DNA of 64,000 nucleotides from Pedobacter sp. AJM. GTDB lineage: Bacteria > Bacteroidota > Bacteroidia > Sphingobacteriales > Sphingobacteriaceae. The stretch lies in the NCBI RefSeq assembly GCF_002197755.1, contig NZ_NHOT01000009.1, positions 62,001 through 126,000 on the forward strand. The letters are read 5' to 3'. The position numbers and the translations under genes are program-made. The notes beneath the pieces were generated by a model that ran no database searches, was not told where the DNA came from, and saw nothing but the letters and a program-made list of their open reading frames with translations. This document shows positions 27,386 through 35,112 of this stretch, piece by piece (positions within the stretch are counted from its first letter, which is position 1; every line of letters starts with the position of its first letter).

Positions 27386-29893
27386 TTACTGCCCATTTAA
27401 ATAGTTCGCTAAAAATGGTGCTGTTTTGCTGTTTTTACATTTTGCAAGTCCATTTAAAGTTCCGGTATAAACTATTTTTCCACCTGCATCACCTGCACCT
27501 GGTCCAACATCAATCACCCAGTCGCTTTGTGCGATTACCTGCATATCATGTTCTACCAGTACAATCGTATTCCCTGCATCAGCAAGTTTGTGGAGCTGAA
27601 TCAATAACCGTTCAACATCTGCGGGATGCAAGCCTGTAGTTGGCTCATCCAGGATATAAATGGCAGATCCTTTCTGATTCTTTTGGAGTTCGGTTGCCAG
27701 TTTAATACGCTGCGCTTCGCCTCCTGAAAGTTCTGTTGCAGCCTGCCCCAGCTTGAGGTATCCCAACCCAACTTCCCTGACAATATCCAATGCCCGGTAA
27801 ATAAGCGGATCTTCATCAAAAAAGTTGCAGGCTTCCGCTACGGTCATTTCCAATACCTGTGCAATGTTTTTTTCCTTATAAATTACTTCAAGTGTATCTG
27901 CATTATACCTGGTGCCTTTACAGGTAGGACAGGGCGTATACACGCTTGGTAAAAAAAGCAATTCAACCATTACAAAACCTTCACCAAGGCAATGTGGACA
28001 GCGTCCTTTTGCAACGTTAAATGAAAACCGGCCCGCATCATATTTTCGCTTTTTGGCGAGTGGAACTTCAGCAAAACGCTTTCTCACATGATCAAAAAGG
28101 CCGGTATAGGTGGCCAGATTTGATCTGGGCGTGCGTCCAATCGGACGCTGGTCTACTACAATTAGCCTGGACAGTTGCTCCAGGCCTGCGGTTATGCTTC
28201 CTTTAATGGAGCCCGTATCAGTAATTTGCGGTCCATCTGTAATTTCATCTGTTTGATCTTCAGTTTTTTGATGGAGGCCTTTAGCAACTAGTTCTACCAG
28301 CAACTGACTTACCAAACTGCTTTTGCCAGAACCAGAAATTCCGGTTACACAAGTCATCACACCAAGGGGGAAATCGATATTTAAATTTTTCAGGTTGTGC
28401 CGAGACCCATCTTTGATGCTCAGCCAGCCTGTAGGTATTCGTGGATTAGTCATTTTCCTCACTTCCTGATTAAAAAGGAAAGCTGAAGTTTGTGATCTTT
28501 TAACTTTTTTTAGCCCCTCAGGCAGTCCGCTGTATAAAATGTAACCGCCCTCCTCACCAGCCATAGGACCCACATCAATAATCCAGTCGGCATGTTTAAT
28601 GACCTCAAGCTCATGCTCCACCACAAAAATGGTGTTCCCGGCAGCCTTTAATTTGTCAAGAATACCCAATAAAGCCCTGGTATCTGCAGGATGGAGTCCG
28701 GCAGAAGGTTCATCAAGCACATAAATAACCCCAAATAAATTAGAATGTACCTGGGTAGCCAGTCGCAGGCGTTGAAGCTCACCAGGAGAAAGGGTAGGCG
28801 TGGTACGCTCCATACTCAGGTAGCCAAGGCCAAGCTCGAGCATGACTTTAATCCGCGATAGGATATCTGAAGAAATACGACCGGTAACAATTTGCTTTTC
28901 TGCCGATCGTTTATCTTTTCCTAGCTGGGCATGCTTTTCGAAAATTTTGGCTAGTTCAGCTAAAGATAGCCTGGAGATTGTAGCAATATCCTTTCCATCA
29001 AATTTAACTGATAACGATTCTTTTTTAAGCCGCTTGCCTTCGCAAAGCGGACAAACAGCACTTCGCATATACTGACTTACCCTTTTCTTCATCAGCTCAG
29101 ATTGGCTGGATGAAAAGGTTTTAAGGATATAGGGTTTCGCGCCGATGAAAGTACCCATGTAATCGGGTGTTCTTTTGTTTTTGATCGCTTCGGCAGTTTC
29201 TTTTGGAGAGTATCCCGGGTATACCGGAACGGTTGGCGTTTCCTCTGTAAAGAGAATCCATTCGCGATCTTTTTTTGGAAGGTCTTTCCATGGAATATCA
29301 ACATTATAACCCATAGATACCAGGATATCCCGCTGATTCTGGCCTTGCCATGCCAGCGGCCATGATGCAATCGCCCGCTCCCGGATCGTCAGCTGATCAT
29401 TAGGCACCATCGTGCTTTCCGTGATCTCAAACACACTGCCCAGTCCATGGCATTCAGGGCATGCACCCTGGGGGGTATTGGGAGAGAAGCCTTCTGCGTA
29501 TATAATTTCCTGGTGTTCAGGGTAATCTCCTGCTCTGGAAAAAAGCATTCTCATTAAATTCGACAAGGTAGTTACGCTTCCTACTGATGACCTGGTACTT
29601 GTTCCGCCCCGTTGTTGCTGGAGGGCTACCGCCGGTGGAAGACCATCTATCGTGTCTACATCCGGCACACTCATTTGGTTAAATAATCTTCTGGCATAGG
29701 GAGAAACAGACTCCAGGTACCTTCGCTGTGCTTCCGCATATAAGGTTCCAAAGGCGAGTGAAGATTTTCCCGAACCGGATACACCTGTAAATACCACCAG
29801 CTTATCCCGGGGAATGTCTAAGTTAATGTCTTTTAAATTATTTTCTCTGGCTCCGCGAACCCTGATCATGCTACTCTGCTTATCTATTGCCAT
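27386..29893 (-). CDS. UvrA2-like ABC ATPase lacking the UvrB-binding domain
   Basis: 835 aa, against about 940 for canonical UvrA. Two ABC ATPase halves are present: the first Walker A GVSGSGKSS at residues 37-45, the second in VTGISGSGKSSLVSQLL, and the signatures LSPGELQRL and LSGGEAQRIKLA. Zinc-binding pairs are conserved: CPECHGLG at 145-152, CPLCEGKRL, and CPHCLGEG with CPTCKGTRY. The first zinc pair follows the first ATP-binding core directly, without the roughly 110-residue segment that binds UvrB in true UvrA, which accounts for the shorter length. Such UvrA2/DrrC-type paralogues are linked to DNA-damage or drug tolerance, not to standard excision repair. An HxlR regulator gene lies 94 nt upstream on the same strand. 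Confidence 0.88.
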   Translation of the reverse strand: MAIDKQSSMIRVRGARENNLKDINLDIPRDKLVVFTGVSGSGKSSLAFGTLYAEAQRRYLESVSPYARRLFNQMSVPDVDTIDGLPPAVALQQQRGGTSTRSSVGSVTTLSNLMRMLFSRAGDYPEHQEIIYAEGFSPNTPQGACPECHGLGSVFEITESTMVPNDQLTIRERAIASWPLAWQGQNQRDILVSMGYNVDIPWKDLPKKDREWILFTEETPTVPVYPGYSPKETAEAIKNKRTPDYMGTFIGAKPYILKTFSSSQSELMKKRVSQYMRSAVCPLCEGKRLKKESLSVKFDGKDIATISRLSLAELAKIFEKHAQLGKDKRSAEKQIVTGRISSDILSRIKVMLELGLGYLSMERTTPTLSPGELQRLRLATQVHSNLFGVIYVLDEPSAGLHPADTRALLGILDKLKAAGNTIFVVEHELEVIKHADWIIDVGPMAGEEGGYILYSGLPEGLKKVKRSQTSAFLFNQEVRKMTNPRIPTGWLSIKDGSRHNLKNLNIDFPLGVMTCVTGISGSGKSSLVSQLLVELVAKGLHQKTEDQTDEITDGPQITDTGSIKGSITAGLEQLSRLIVVDQRPIGRTPRSNLATYTGLFDHVRKRFAEVPLAKKRKYDAGRFSFNVAKGRCPHCLGEGFVMVELLFLPSVYTPCPTCKGTRYNADTLEVIYKEKNIAQVLEMTVAEACNFFDEDPLIYRALDIVREVGLGYLKLGQAATELSGGEAQRIKLATELQKNQKGSAIYILDEPTTGLHPADVERLLIQLHKLADAGNTIVLVEHDMQVIAQSDWVIDVGPGAGDAGGKIVYTGTLNGLAKCKNSKTAPFLANYLNGQ

Positions 29894-29987
29894 TACTTTA
29901 TGGAGTGACTTTCAATTTCATTTATGCAACAATAGAGACCAGACTAAGTTTTTAATTTATGGATGTTTCAACAACAATATAATATCA

Positions 29988-30341
29988 CTAGCATGGCATT
30001 TTAGTACCAGTTCTTGGATTTTCCATTATTCGGCGATCGGCCCATTCTCTTAGTTCATTGATCAACGGAATAAGCTCTTTGGCATTTGCTGTTAGGGAAT
30101 ATTCAACCTTTGGCGGAACCTCCAGGTATACTTTACGGTTAACCATTTCGTCCTGTTCGAGTTCCCTTAATGTTTGGGTGAGCATTTTAGTTGTAATTCC
30201 ATTAAGCAGTCTTTTCAATTCTCCATATCTTAATACCTGATGTAAATGAAGGTACCACAAAATTCTGCCACGGTATTTTCCGCCGATCCTTTGGAATGCA
30301 AAATCAACGGCGCAATAAGGTTCGTCTTTTTCCTTTCTCAT
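29988..30341 (-). CDS. HxlR-family winged-helix transcriptional regulator
   Basis: 117 aa from the ATG at 30341 (MRKEKDEPYCAVDFAFQRIG). A longer frame reaches 30488, but its first 49 residues are nonsense-like and overlap the divergent gene. The HxlR pattern is clear: an N-terminal Cys10, GGKYRGRILWYLHLHQVLRY, ELKRLLNGITTKMLTQTLRE, and a wing around VPPKVEYSLT. Family members often sense electrophiles or redox change, in several cases through a cysteine such as this one; that is family knowledge. The gene faces an MBL-fold hydrolase, with a perfect 9-bp palindrome in the 104-bp gap between them. Autoregulation and control of the hydrolase are likely. Confidence 0.9.
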   Translation of the reverse strand: MRKEKDEPYCAVDFAFQRIGGKYRGRILWYLHLHQVLRYGELKRLLNGITTKMLTQTLRELEQDEMVNRKVYLEVPPKVEYSLTANAKELIPLINELREWADRRIMENPRTGTKMPC

Positions 30342-30375
30342 TTTATGTAGCTGATTTTTAGCAATAGAATACAAA

Positions 30376-30406
30376 AAGTATGTAGGATACTTAAAAGTAC
30401 ATACTT
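30376..30406. promoter_or_regulatory. Probable HxlR operator
   Basis: A perfect inverted repeat, AAGTATGTA (30376-30384) and TACATACTT (30398-30406), with a 13-bp centre. It sits in the gap between the divergent HxlR and MBL-hydrolase genes. Size and symmetry fit a winged-helix dimer. Confidence 0.6.
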
Positions 30407-30445
30407 GACGAAAAGATATCAATATGATAGCTTTGAAGAAAAAAA

Positions 30446-31438
30446 ATGGACAGAAGAACAGCATTATTAAGATTTGCCGGACTCGCACTCATCGGGTTTA
30501 CAGATATCAGAAGTTTGGTGGCTAAGCCGCTAAACGCTATAGGGAAGAAAAGGAATAGCTTTCATCAGTTTAAACTTGGTGAATTAGACCTGATGGTAGT
30601 CAGCGATGGCCGAATTGTAATGAAACCTATTCAACCGAATTTTGCGCCAGGTATCAATTCCCGTAGGGTTGAACAGGAACTGGAGCGAAACTTTGCTCCA
30701 ACAGACCATATTGAACTGGGCATTAATATTCTGGTGATCAAATCGAAAGGCAGAACGATTTTATTGGATAGCGGATGTGGCGCAAATTTTGGCGAACAGT
30801 CTGGCGGATTGATTAAAAACCTTCAAAAGGCTGGCATCAATCCGGAAGACGTAACTGATGTGGTGATTACACATGCACACCCTGATCATATTGGCGGATT
30901 AACAGGTGCAGAAAATCAATTGTTATTTCCAAAAGCAAAGGTTTATTTATCACGCATTGATCATGATTTCTGGTTATCAGAAAATCCTGATTTTTCAAAA
31001 AGTAAGCTTACCGATCAGCAGCTAATCCAATTTGTAAAAGATGTGGCTAAAAAAAATATAAATGCTTTGAGTGATCAATTACATCTTTTTGAAGATGGAG
31101 ATACTATCGTTGATTGTATAACCATGCAATTGGCACCTGGCCATACACCAGGTCATTGTGTGGCTAAAATTTTCTCGAATGAAGCATCGCTATATCATAT
31201 TGCAGATTTGGTTCATTCAGCAATTTTAGTGGTCGCCCACCCAGAATGGGGTTTCGAAGGAGACAGCAATTTTAACCAGGCGGTACAAACCAGAAGAAAA
31301 GTGATGAGTGATTTAGCCGCATCACGATCGCTGATTTTTTCTTATCATTTGCCATGGCCGGGCTTAGGGCATGTACGCAAAAAAGGTAATGCATATGAAT
31401 GGGTACAACAGTTGGCTATGGGCCCAGATGAATCATGA
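30446..31438 (+). CDS. Exported MBL-fold metallohydrolase
   Basis: 330 aa. The N terminus MDRRTALLRFAGLALIGF is a plausible Tat signal (twin arginine at 3-4, then a hydrophobic stretch). The metallo-beta-lactamase core has the metal motif THAHPDHIGG (H-x-H-x-D-H), a later GHTPGH and ADLVHSAI, and a final SYHLPWPG histidine. These make a two-metal site. Substrates of the superfamily range from lactones to thioesters and cannot be named here. The divergent HxlR gene and shared palindrome suggest induction by a small reactive or toxic compound that the enzyme detoxifies; that is inference. Confidence 0.87.
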   Translation: MDRRTALLRFAGLALIGFTDIRSLVAKPLNAIGKKRNSFHQFKLGELDLMVVSDGRIVMKPIQPNFAPGINSRRVEQELERNFAPTDHIELGINILVIKSKGRTILLDSGCGANFGEQSGGLIKNLQKAGINPEDVTDVVITHAHPDHIGGLTGAENQLLFPKAKVYLSRIDHDFWLSENPDFSKSKLTDQQLIQFVKDVAKKNINALSDQLHLFEDGDTIVDCITMQLAPGHTPGHCVAKIFSNEASLYHIADLVHSAILVVAHPEWGFEGDSNFNQAVQTRRKVMSDLAASRSLIFSYHLPWPGLGHVRKKGNAYEWVQQLAMGPDES

Positions 31439-31469
31439 TAAAGTCTATTGGTCGTGTGCCCGATAGTTA

Positions 31470-31931
31470 TTATCGTTGATTTATCAGCTTATTGGTATTA
31501 CCGTATTCACAGGGTACCGTTTCCATCACTTGTGTTTTAAATACCCAAAATTTCATCATCGGGTAATTAAAGCCGTAAGAAACAAGACTGTCTATCAATA
31601 GTCGGCCGATGCGGTAATCGAGATTAAAAAACTTTTGTAATAGATAAGTTCCTGCTGATTTTAGGGAAATACTTCCCAGTACGACTACTGCAAATTTGAT
31701 GAGTTGTTTCTTTGGAGATGCAACATATTCAGCACCATCATTAAATGCCCAGAACCTGTTGATACAAAAATTAACAATGCCACCCAATGTGCCGGAAAGC
31801 AGAATAGAAATGGTAAAGTGAATACCCAGCATTTCAGTAAAAAGAATCATGAGGCCATAATCTGTTACTCCACCGGCAAATGCAGCTACCTGTGCTTTCA
31901 GAAAAACCAAAATCGATTTCTTTTTACTCAT
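31470..31931 (-). CDS. GtrA-family small membrane protein
   Basis: 153 aa with four predicted membrane helices and the GtrA pattern: FLKAQVAAFAGGVTDYGLMI in helix 1, LSGTLGGIVNFCINRFWAF with the conserved N-x-x-x-N-R-F-W-x-F-like motif, and a final helix ending in NYPMMKFWVFK. GtrA proteins are thought to help translocate lipid-linked sugars (undecaprenyl-phosphate glucose in the founding case) or to support cell-surface polysaccharide synthesis. Here it is the last gene of an operon with a CDP-alcohol phosphatidyltransferase (49 nt upstream), which suggests a lipid or lipid-carrier function. Specific substrate unknown. Confidence 0.88.
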   Translation of the reverse strand: MSKKKSILVFLKAQVAAFAGGVTDYGLMILFTEMLGIHFTISILLSGTLGGIVNFCINRFWAFNDGAEYVASPKKQLIKFAVVVLGSISLKSAGTYLLQKFFNLDYRIGRLLIDSLVSYGFNYPMMKFWVFKTQVMETVPCEYGNTNKLINQR

Positions 31932-31980
31932 GATATTTTCTGATTGATCAGCAACAGCTTTATAGATTGCGTAGTAATTT

Positions 31981-32661
31981 TTAAGGTTTTATTTCTCTTT
32001 CTTCGCGATCCCGTTCATTTCCAAGATCCAGTAAAGCATTGGTATCTTTGAGGTTAATTACCAATAATATCACTGTGGTGATCAGGGCAGAATAGGTGAT
32101 TGAGCCTGGAATAGCGGTTTCCAGTATCAAGATCATCGCAATAATGACGCGGAGTTCAGTAGGGCCTAAAAGACCTGCATCAATTCGGTAAACCCCTATA
32201 ATTTTATATCGAAGCAATGAGATAATCATAGACCAGCCGTAGCAAACCACAAAGATGAAACCTAAGATCCGGGTGGAATCTGTAGCATAAAAGTAATATC
32301 CTATCCCAATCAGGATAATGCTGAGCCAATCCATGATGATGTCTAGAGCAAATCCGTACCATTTTCGGGCGATACCCCGATAATAAGCCAATCTTCCATC
32401 CAGCGAATCACCAATCCAGTTGATAAAAAGTCCGATAATTCCGATCGGTAAAAATGCATGTCCGAAATTTGCAGCCAAAAGAAAGGCTGTGCATACGATA
32501 ACTGATCCAAACATGCCTACTCCGGTCATGATATTTGGAGAAATAAAAGCCGGTATATACCTGAGTAAAAAATGAATAAATTGTTGTTCCCCTGCCTTTA
32601 AGATATTTGTTCGTTTTCTGTCTGCAAAAATCTGTGCCCGTTCTGTTATCTTATTTTCCAT
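31981..32661 (-). CDS. CDP-alcohol phosphatidyltransferase-family membrane protein
   Basis: 226 aa from the ATG at 32661; an in-frame TTG 15 nt further up would overlap the stop of the small upstream ORF. Several membrane helices are evident (FLPIGIIGLFINWIG, IIMDWLSIILIGIGYYFYA, AITYSALITTVILLVI-like). The catalytic motif D-x2-D-G-x2-A-R-x8-G-x3-D-x3-D is nearly complete: GDSLDGRLAYYRGIARKWYG then FALDIIMD, so all four aspartates and both glycines are present but the Ala-Arg pair reads Ala-Tyr. Family members move a phosphoalcohol from CDP-diacylglycerol or CDP-alcohol to another alcohol to make phospholipids. The exact product here is not predictable. Confidence 0.8.
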   Translation of the reverse strand: MENKITERAQIFADRKRTNILKAGEQQFIHFLLRYIPAFISPNIMTGVGMFGSVIVCTAFLLAANFGHAFLPIGIIGLFINWIGDSLDGRLAYYRGIARKWYGFALDIIMDWLSIILIGIGYYFYATDSTRILGFIFVVCYGWSMIISLLRYKIIGVYRIDAGLLGPTELRVIIAMILILETAIPGSITYSALITTVILLVINLKDTNALLDLGNERDREEREIKP

Positions 32662-32665
32662 TCCA

Positions 32666-32818
32666 TTATTGACCAAAAGCTAAGAGGCAAGCCAGTATGG
32701 CCATTTTGGATCTGATCAGCTTTCCATTGATTTTTCCAGGCAAAGACTTGATCAGGCTAAGCTGACGTTTGAGTTTGCCCGTTCGCGCAAGATAACTTAA
32801 AAATAGGATTATTAGCAT
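32666..32818 (-). CDS. Unannotated 50-aa ORF packed inside the PhyH/phosphatidyltransferase operon
   Basis: An ORF of 50 codons, ATG at 32818 and TAA at 32666. It starts 3 nt after the stop codon of the PhyH-type gene and ends 4 nt before the ATG of the phosphatidyltransferase gene, so it fills the gap almost exactly. The peptide has a hydrophobic N terminus (MLIILFLSYLA), a strongly basic middle (RTGKLKRQLSLIK, then LIRSK) and a second hydrophobic stretch (MAILACLLAFG) at its end, so a small membrane-associated protein is possible. I recognise no family. The fit between two genes argues for translation by coupling, but 150-nt ORFs also arise by chance. Confidence 0.5.
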   Translation of the reverse strand: MLIILFLSYLARTGKLKRQLSLIKSLPGKINGKLIRSKMAILACLLAFGQ

Positions 32819-32821
32819 ACG

Positions 32822-33628
32822 TTATTTGACTATTCCAGCGAAACGCTGATAAAACACCGTTGGACTATTCTCATTTTTAGGCACGTATTTTCCGGCAATG
32901 ATCGGGACGTAGATCACCCTTCTGCGGCTTGGTTCACCCCGAAGTGAAGATTGTGCCACACGGTGCCAAAGTCTCCCGTCGTGCACAGTCAAATCTCCGG
33001 CCTCAGGCAAAATGGAAATTTCATCTTTATCCGGGCGGTTATCCAGAAAGTATTTTTTACGGAAAAGCATTTGGTAGATACTTTGTTTGTGAGTACCGGG
33101 AATAATTTTTAAACCACCGTTTTCTTCTGTTTGCGTACTTAAATGAACACCAACATTTAGCATTGGGTTTAGTTTGCCGCCATAAAAAATATCCCTCAAA
33201 CCATCGGTATGCCAACCCATTTTAGTGAAACCACTTTGCGGGCCGTTAACGTAATGATTAAATACCATCCCGTCCTTTTCTTCCACTCCTAATCTTGCAT
33301 CTTCTCCAGCCAATGGCAGCAGAGCCGATAATCGTGGATCCATTAATAATCCACTTAAGGTTTTATGGTGCTGATTGATAAAAGCGAAACGTTGTACGAT
33401 TTTTTCACCATCTATATCTCTTCCATATTTTATAGGAACACCATTCACCTTTTGGATGTCAGTATCAATCCATTTTTGCTGAACTTCCTTTGAAGCCTGT
33501 ATAATGGATTCAACGGTTGGTTGGGTAATAAAATTTTTAAAGTGTATAAATCCATGAATATTAAAAAATTCTACCTGTTGATCGGTGAGTTTTTCTGATA
33601 GGGTGAAGGTTGGATACGATGATGCCAT
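32822..33628 (-). CDS. Phytanoyl-CoA dioxygenase (PhyH)-family Fe(II)/2-oxoglutarate oxygenase
   Basis: 268 aa from the ATG at 33628 (MASSYPTFTLSEKLTDQQ); an upstream in-frame ATG at 33691 would add 21 residues unlike the family. The metal triad is visible: His140 and Asp142 in WHTDG and His222 in RLWHRVAQS, with Arg235-237 supplying the expected 2-oxoglutarate arginine. PhyH-type enzymes hydroxylate or otherwise oxidise small molecules or lipids using iron, oxygen and 2-oxoglutarate. The gene heads an operon with a 50-aa ORF, a CDP-alcohol phosphatidyltransferase and GtrA, pointing to a lipid headgroup or acyl chain as substrate. That reading is inference from neighbours. Confidence 0.87.
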   Translation of the reverse strand: MASSYPTFTLSEKLTDQQVEFFNIHGFIHFKNFITQPTVESIIQASKEVQQKWIDTDIQKVNGVPIKYGRDIDGEKIVQRFAFINQHHKTLSGLLMDPRLSALLPLAGEDARLGVEEKDGMVFNHYVNGPQSGFTKMGWHTDGLRDIFYGGKLNPMLNVGVHLSTQTEENGGLKIIPGTHKQSIYQMLFRKKYFLDNRPDKDEISILPEAGDLTVHDGRLWHRVAQSSLRGEPSRRRVIYVPIIAGKYVPKNENSPTVFYQRFAGIVK

Positions 33629-33997
33629 TGTAATAAAGTTAATAGTTGAAAATAAAGCATTGGTAGAAGAGAAAATTATGCGCCGCAACAATACATTCGC
33701 ATTCGCGATGAGTTTTGTGCCGGAAAATAAAACAGCTTTGTTTTATTATACATAATCTATAGATTTAGTAGTGTATAATACAAACTTAATGTTTTTTTAA
33801 TATTCTAAAGAACAATGTAGTGTTTTTTTCTGATTATTTTTTAAAATCAAGATTAGGGCTTTGAAAACTGAGGTTGAGATCAATTTTTTACAGGCGTAAA
33901 TGCTTCACTTTAAAATATCTTGTCAGGGAAAATACAACGGCTTTAATCCTTGTGATAAAATGCACTAATCTTATTCTTAAGATCAGTGCATTTTAGT
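33629..33997. other. AT-rich intergenic region upstream of the PhyH-type gene
   Basis: 369 bp with no credible ORF. It should hold the promoter of the PhyH operon. One weak inverted repeat, ATTATAC (33745-33751) and GTATAAT (33773-33779), could be an operator. The end next to the SDR gene holds a hairpin at 33957-33994. Confidence 0.55.
33957..33994 (-). terminator. Hairpin terminator after the SDR gene
   Basis: Stem 33957-33966 with 33985-33994 (10 bp, AAAATGCACT arm), extended after one mismatch by 5 more pairs to a 6-nt loop. On the minus strand the 3' arm ends in TTTT, just after the SDR stop at 33998. The T tract is short. Confidence 0.6.
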
Positions 33998-35002
33998 TTA
34001 TGGTTGACCAGATCCGCCAGCTGCGCCATAAATCTGCCCGGTAGAAAAACTGGCATCATTTGCAGCCAATTGCACATAAATGGAGGCCAATTCAGCAGGT
34101 TGCCCGGGGCGGCCAAGCGGTGTATCCTTTCCAAATGCCTTTAATTTCTCTGGTGTAGATCCTCCACCCATTTGCAAAGGTGTCCAGATGGGACCAGGTG
34201 CTACACCATTTACGCGTATTCCTCTCGGACCGAGTTGTTTAGCCAGCGATTTCACAAAATTGGTGGTAGCGGCCTTGGTTTGTGCATAATCATATAAATC
34301 TGCCGAAGGATCTGTGGCCTGTGCCGATGTGGTGCCGATAATGGATGAGCCTGGTTTTAAATAGGTCAATGCAGCCTTGATGATCCAGAAAGGCGCATAA
34401 ATATTCGTTTTAATGGTCCAGTCAAATTGTTCAGTGGTAATGTCTGTAATAGAGGGATTAGATTGTTGACGGGCGGCATTACTGATTACGATATCTAAGC
34501 CACCCAATTGTCTGGCCGCTTCATCTACCAGTTTTTTGCAAAAGTTTTCATCCCTGATATCTCCCGGAATAGCAAAGGCTTTCCGGCCGGCTTTTTTAAT
34601 CAGTTCTACTACTTCCCGTGCATCAGGTTCTTCCTGTGGCAGATAGTTAATGGCTACGTCGGCACCTTCACGTGCATAGGCAATTGCCGCAGCTCTGCCC
34701 ATACCCGAATCACCACCGGTAATCAGTGCTTTTCTACCTGCTAAACGGCCTGATCCTTTGTAGCTGGTTTCACCATGATCTGGTTTGGGATCCATTTTGC
34801 TTGCCAGCGCCGGCCAGGGTTGGTTTTGATGTGTAAAGGGCGGGCGCGGGTATTTTGTAGTGGGATCTTGCAAATCCGCAGGGCCGAATTTTGTATCTTC
34901 CGGCACTGCGGCATTGCTTAAAATAGGAGAAGCTGCAACGGCAGCCATTGCTAAACTCAGGCCACCCAGTGCCTTTCGTCTGCTCATTTTTTCGTTTTCC
35001 AT
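33998..35002 (-). CDS. Tat-signal SDR oxidoreductase, YghA/GSP39-like
   Basis: 334 aa. The N terminus has a twin-arginine signal (MSRRKALGGLSLAMAAVAAS from residue 6). Then comes the linker typical of YghA-like SDRs (YPRPPFTHQNQPWPALASKM, DPKPDHGETSYKGSGRLAGR) and the Rossmann domain: TGGDSGMGRAAAIAYA for NAD(P), NAARQQ, Ser226 and catalytic Tyr239-x3-Lys243 in YAQTK. It reduces or oxidises an unknown carbonyl or alcohol substrate. General-stress SDRs of this group are often linked to osmotic or oxidative stress. Export of an NAD(P)-dependent enzyme by Tat is the odd point; the signal could instead be a remnant. Single-gene unit. Confidence 0.9.
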   Translation of the reverse strand: MENEKMSRRKALGGLSLAMAAVAASPILSNAAVPEDTKFGPADLQDPTTKYPRPPFTHQNQPWPALASKMDPKPDHGETSYKGSGRLAGRKALITGGDSGMGRAAAIAYAREGADVAINYLPQEEPDAREVVELIKKAGRKAFAIPGDIRDENFCKKLVDEAARQLGGLDIVISNAARQQSNPSITDITTEQFDWTIKTNIYAPFWIIKAALTYLKPGSSIIGTTSAQATDPSADLYDYAQTKAATTNFVKSLAKQLGPRGIRVNGVAPGPIWTPLQMGGGSTPEKLKAFGKDTPLGRPGQPAELASIYVQLAANDASFSTGQIYGAAGGSGQP

Positions 35003-35112
35003 GATGATGTTTAGGTTTATCTTTATAACCCGCTCAAATTTTTTAAGTTTCAGAAATCTGATGAACTATAAACCATAAATCAAAACCAGGAAATCACATC
35101 ATTCGCGCAACT

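Noticed and set aside
30342..30488. A 49-residue N-terminal extension of the HxlR gene.
   Set aside because: It overlaps the divergent MBL gene start and the palindrome, and the family starts at the MRKEKDEPYC position.
32662..32676. A TTG start for the phosphatidyltransferase gene.
   Set aside because: It would overlap the upstream small ORF stop, and an ATG five codons later is better placed.
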